Assembly: GCA_030146385.1 (NCBI GenBank)
Contig: JASLBX010000337.1
Location: 1-13,931, forward strand
Reading direction: 5' to 3'
DNA from: Jiangellaceae bacterium
GTDB taxonomy: Bacteria > Actinomycetota > Actinomycetes > Jiangellales > Jiangellaceae
Length of the DNA stretch: 13,931 bases
The position numbers were made by a program, and so were the translations under genes. Positions 12,703 to 13,931 of this stretch are shown in pieces. Under the pieces are notes generated by a model, which ran no database searches, was not told where the DNA came from, and was given only the letters and a program-made list of their open reading frames with translations. Position 1 is the first letter of the stretch, and every line of letters begins with the position of its first letter.

Positions 12703-13899
12703 CTAGAAACTGATTCGCAGGGCTGAATCTCCGCGCCACTCCACGAGGACGGTCGTCGCATCGTCCTGTAGGTGACCCTCCTGGTGCTCGAGGATCGCGC
12801 GGTTTAGCCTGCGCAGCGTCTCAGGTGCCGGAAGCTCGGCGGCGGCTGCTCGCGTGACGAAATCAACGAGACGGTCTGTACCGAACACGTTGTTGGCTGC
12901 GTCACGTGCTTCAGTGACGCCGTCGGTGTAGATGACTATCCGATCACCAGGCTCAAGGCGTTCCTCCACGACTGCCGGAACATCGCTCTGGAGGCCGAGG
13001 GGCGGGTTGATTCCCTCGTTCAACTGCTTGACGACCTGACCGCTACGAAGCAGCAGCGCAGGCGGATGCCCCCCATTGATCCAGCGGTAATAGCCGTCGA
13101 CGATGTCAAGTTCGGCGACGATGGCGGTGACGAACATGTCCGGGCCGAACTGAGCTGTCAGCCATTTGTCCATGGATCGGACTGTGTCGATGAGGTCGAG
13201 CCCGGAACGGCGCGCGTTGCGAAGGGCACCCACCGCCACAGTCGCGAGGAGAGTAGCGCCGAGACCGTGTCCCATGGCGTCGATGACCGCGAAATGGGCG
13301 ATCGTACCGTTGACCGCGTAGTCGAAGCAGTCACCGCCGACTTCATAGGCTGGCTCGATCGTCCCGGAGATGACCACGTGTGGCGTGCCGAAGGTGAGCG
13401 GCGGCATCAGTTGCCACTGCATCTCGGCAGGTAGCTGCATCGGCAGCAGCCGGCGAGTCCGCGCGATCGCGTCGCCGTACTTGTCGCGGGCAACGAGCAA
13501 CTCAGCAACGAGCGCCGCGAGATGCCGGCTCTCGACTTCGAGGTCGGATCGAACGTTCCCTTCCGGGAACGTCAACTCCAGCACGCCGAGCCGCTCCGTG
13601 CCGTCCAGAAGTGGCTCCCACAGAGTGAAGGTCAAGTCGGTTCGCCGCTTCTGTCGAGTTACGTCGGCATACGCCCGCCCCGCTAGCGTTCCGTCAACGT
13701 TGGTGGGGGTCCGAGGAGCCGTCTGGTCGGACGTGAAGGGCACGAGTTGCTCCTGGCGCAAATCGACCAGACGGATCAGTGCGTCGGATGCGCCGATCAG
13801 TGCAGCCGCCTCGCTCACGAGAATCGGGAGGTCTTCAGCGCGAAGCAGGTTGTTGCGCTGAAGCACGAACCGAAGTGCGTCGTCGTCCTGTGCGGCCAT
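12703..13899 (-). CDS. GAF domain-SpoIIE (PP2C-type) serine phosphatase
   Basis: This 398-aa protein has an N-terminal GAF-like sensor domain (about residues 5-140), a linker helix with RRLLPMQLPAEMQWQLMPPL, and a SpoIIE/PP2C catalytic domain (about 175-392). Metal-binding acidic residues sit in EVGGDCFDY (D190), DAMGHG (D207), YTDGVTEARD (D326) and QDDATTVLV (D379-D380), and GGHPPALL is intact, so phosphatase activity is likely. In actinobacteria such enzymes usually dephosphorylate anti-sigma factor antagonists and so activate alternative sigma factors. No anti-sigma or antagonist gene is within the window. I chose ATG 13899 because a strong GGAGGGGG lies about 6 nt upstream; ATG 13923 is an alternative. 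There is no membrane segment, so it should be cytoplasmic. Confidence 0.92.
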   Translation of the reverse strand: MAAQDDDALRFVLQRNNLLRAEDLPILVSEAAALIGASDALIRLVDLRQEQLVPFTSDQTAPRTPTNVDGTLAGRAYADVTRQKRRTDLTFTLWEPLLDGTERLGVLELTFPEGNVRSDLEVESRHLAALVAELLVARDKYGDAIARTRRLLPMQLPAEMQWQLMPPLTFGTPHVVISGTIEPAYEVGGDCFDYAVNGTIAHFAVIDAMGHGLGATLLATVAVGALRNARRSGLDLIDTVRSMDKWLTAQFGPDMFVTAIVAELDIVDGYYRWINGGHPPALLLRSGQVVKQLNEGINPPLGLQSDVPAVVEERLEPGDRIVIYTDGVTEARDAANNVFGTDRLVDFVTRAAAAELPAPETLRRLNRAILEHQEGHLQDDATTVLVEWRGDSALRISF

Positions 13900-13931
13900 T
13901 GTCGCCCCCTCCCCGCGGACCATCGCGAGAG

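Noticed and set aside
11846..12739. Minus-strand open frame of 297 codons opposite the dehydrogenase gene
   Set aside because: The plus strand encodes a complete zinc dehydrogenase with all metal ligands; the opposite frame shows no fold or ribosome binding site.

Overview
This window looks like chromosomal DNA from a high-GC actinobacterium. The evidence is strong G/C bias at third codon positions, dense gene packing with ATGA-type stop/start overlaps, an ECF sigma factor with a fused SnoaL-like domain, a GAF-SpoIIE phosphatase, a MocR-type regulator and scarce TTA codons. The genus cannot be named from the sequence. No tRNA, rRNA, CRISPR array or intact insertion sequence is visible.

Region 1 (1-1967) is a small regulatory neighbourhood. 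It starts with the 3' end of a MocR/PdxR-type regulator (+). A two-gene minus-strand unit follows, a VOC/glyoxalase-fold protein then a GNAT acetyltransferase. Divergent from it is an ECF sigma factor with a C-terminal SnoaL-like domain. The 76-bp gap between the divergent genes holds two promoter-like sequences, (C/G)GTCACA-N16-CGTC, one on each strand. They are arranged in exact mirror symmetry about position 1065.5, and they suggest that the sigma factor drives both its own gene and the VOC-GNAT pair.

Region 2 (2100-10616) looks like a glycan synthesis and export locus. It has an aminoglycoside-phosphotransferase-fold protein with a Ser in place of the catalytic Asp. Then comes a tightly overlapping four-gene operon: a membrane-anchored fusion of a TIM-barrel glycoside hydrolase-like domain and a GT2 glycosyltransferase, an MsbA-type ABC exporter, a second phosphotransferase with intact catalytic motifs, and a GT-B/CgeB-like glycosyltransferase. 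A convergent UDP-glucuronate decarboxylase-like SDR overlaps the end of the last gene by 60 nt and could supply UDP-xylose. A plausible reading is that the GT2 and GT-B enzymes assemble a saccharide, one or both kinase-fold proteins phosphorylate it or an intermediate, and the ABC protein exports it. The product is unknown. TTA codons occur in three of these genes and I saw none in the other genes.

Region 3 (10617-11437) is mostly decayed DNA. It holds a tandem 11-nt repeat resembling a PHO box upstream of the SDR, a frameshifted C-terminal remnant of a glycosyltransferase (-), and a C-terminal fibronectin type III fragment (+). The broken 5' ends of the two remnants face each other.

Region 4 (11438-13899) holds a glutathione-independent formaldehyde dehydrogenase-like zinc dehydrogenase (+) and a convergent GAF-SpoIIE (PP2C) phosphatase (-), separated by 5 bp.
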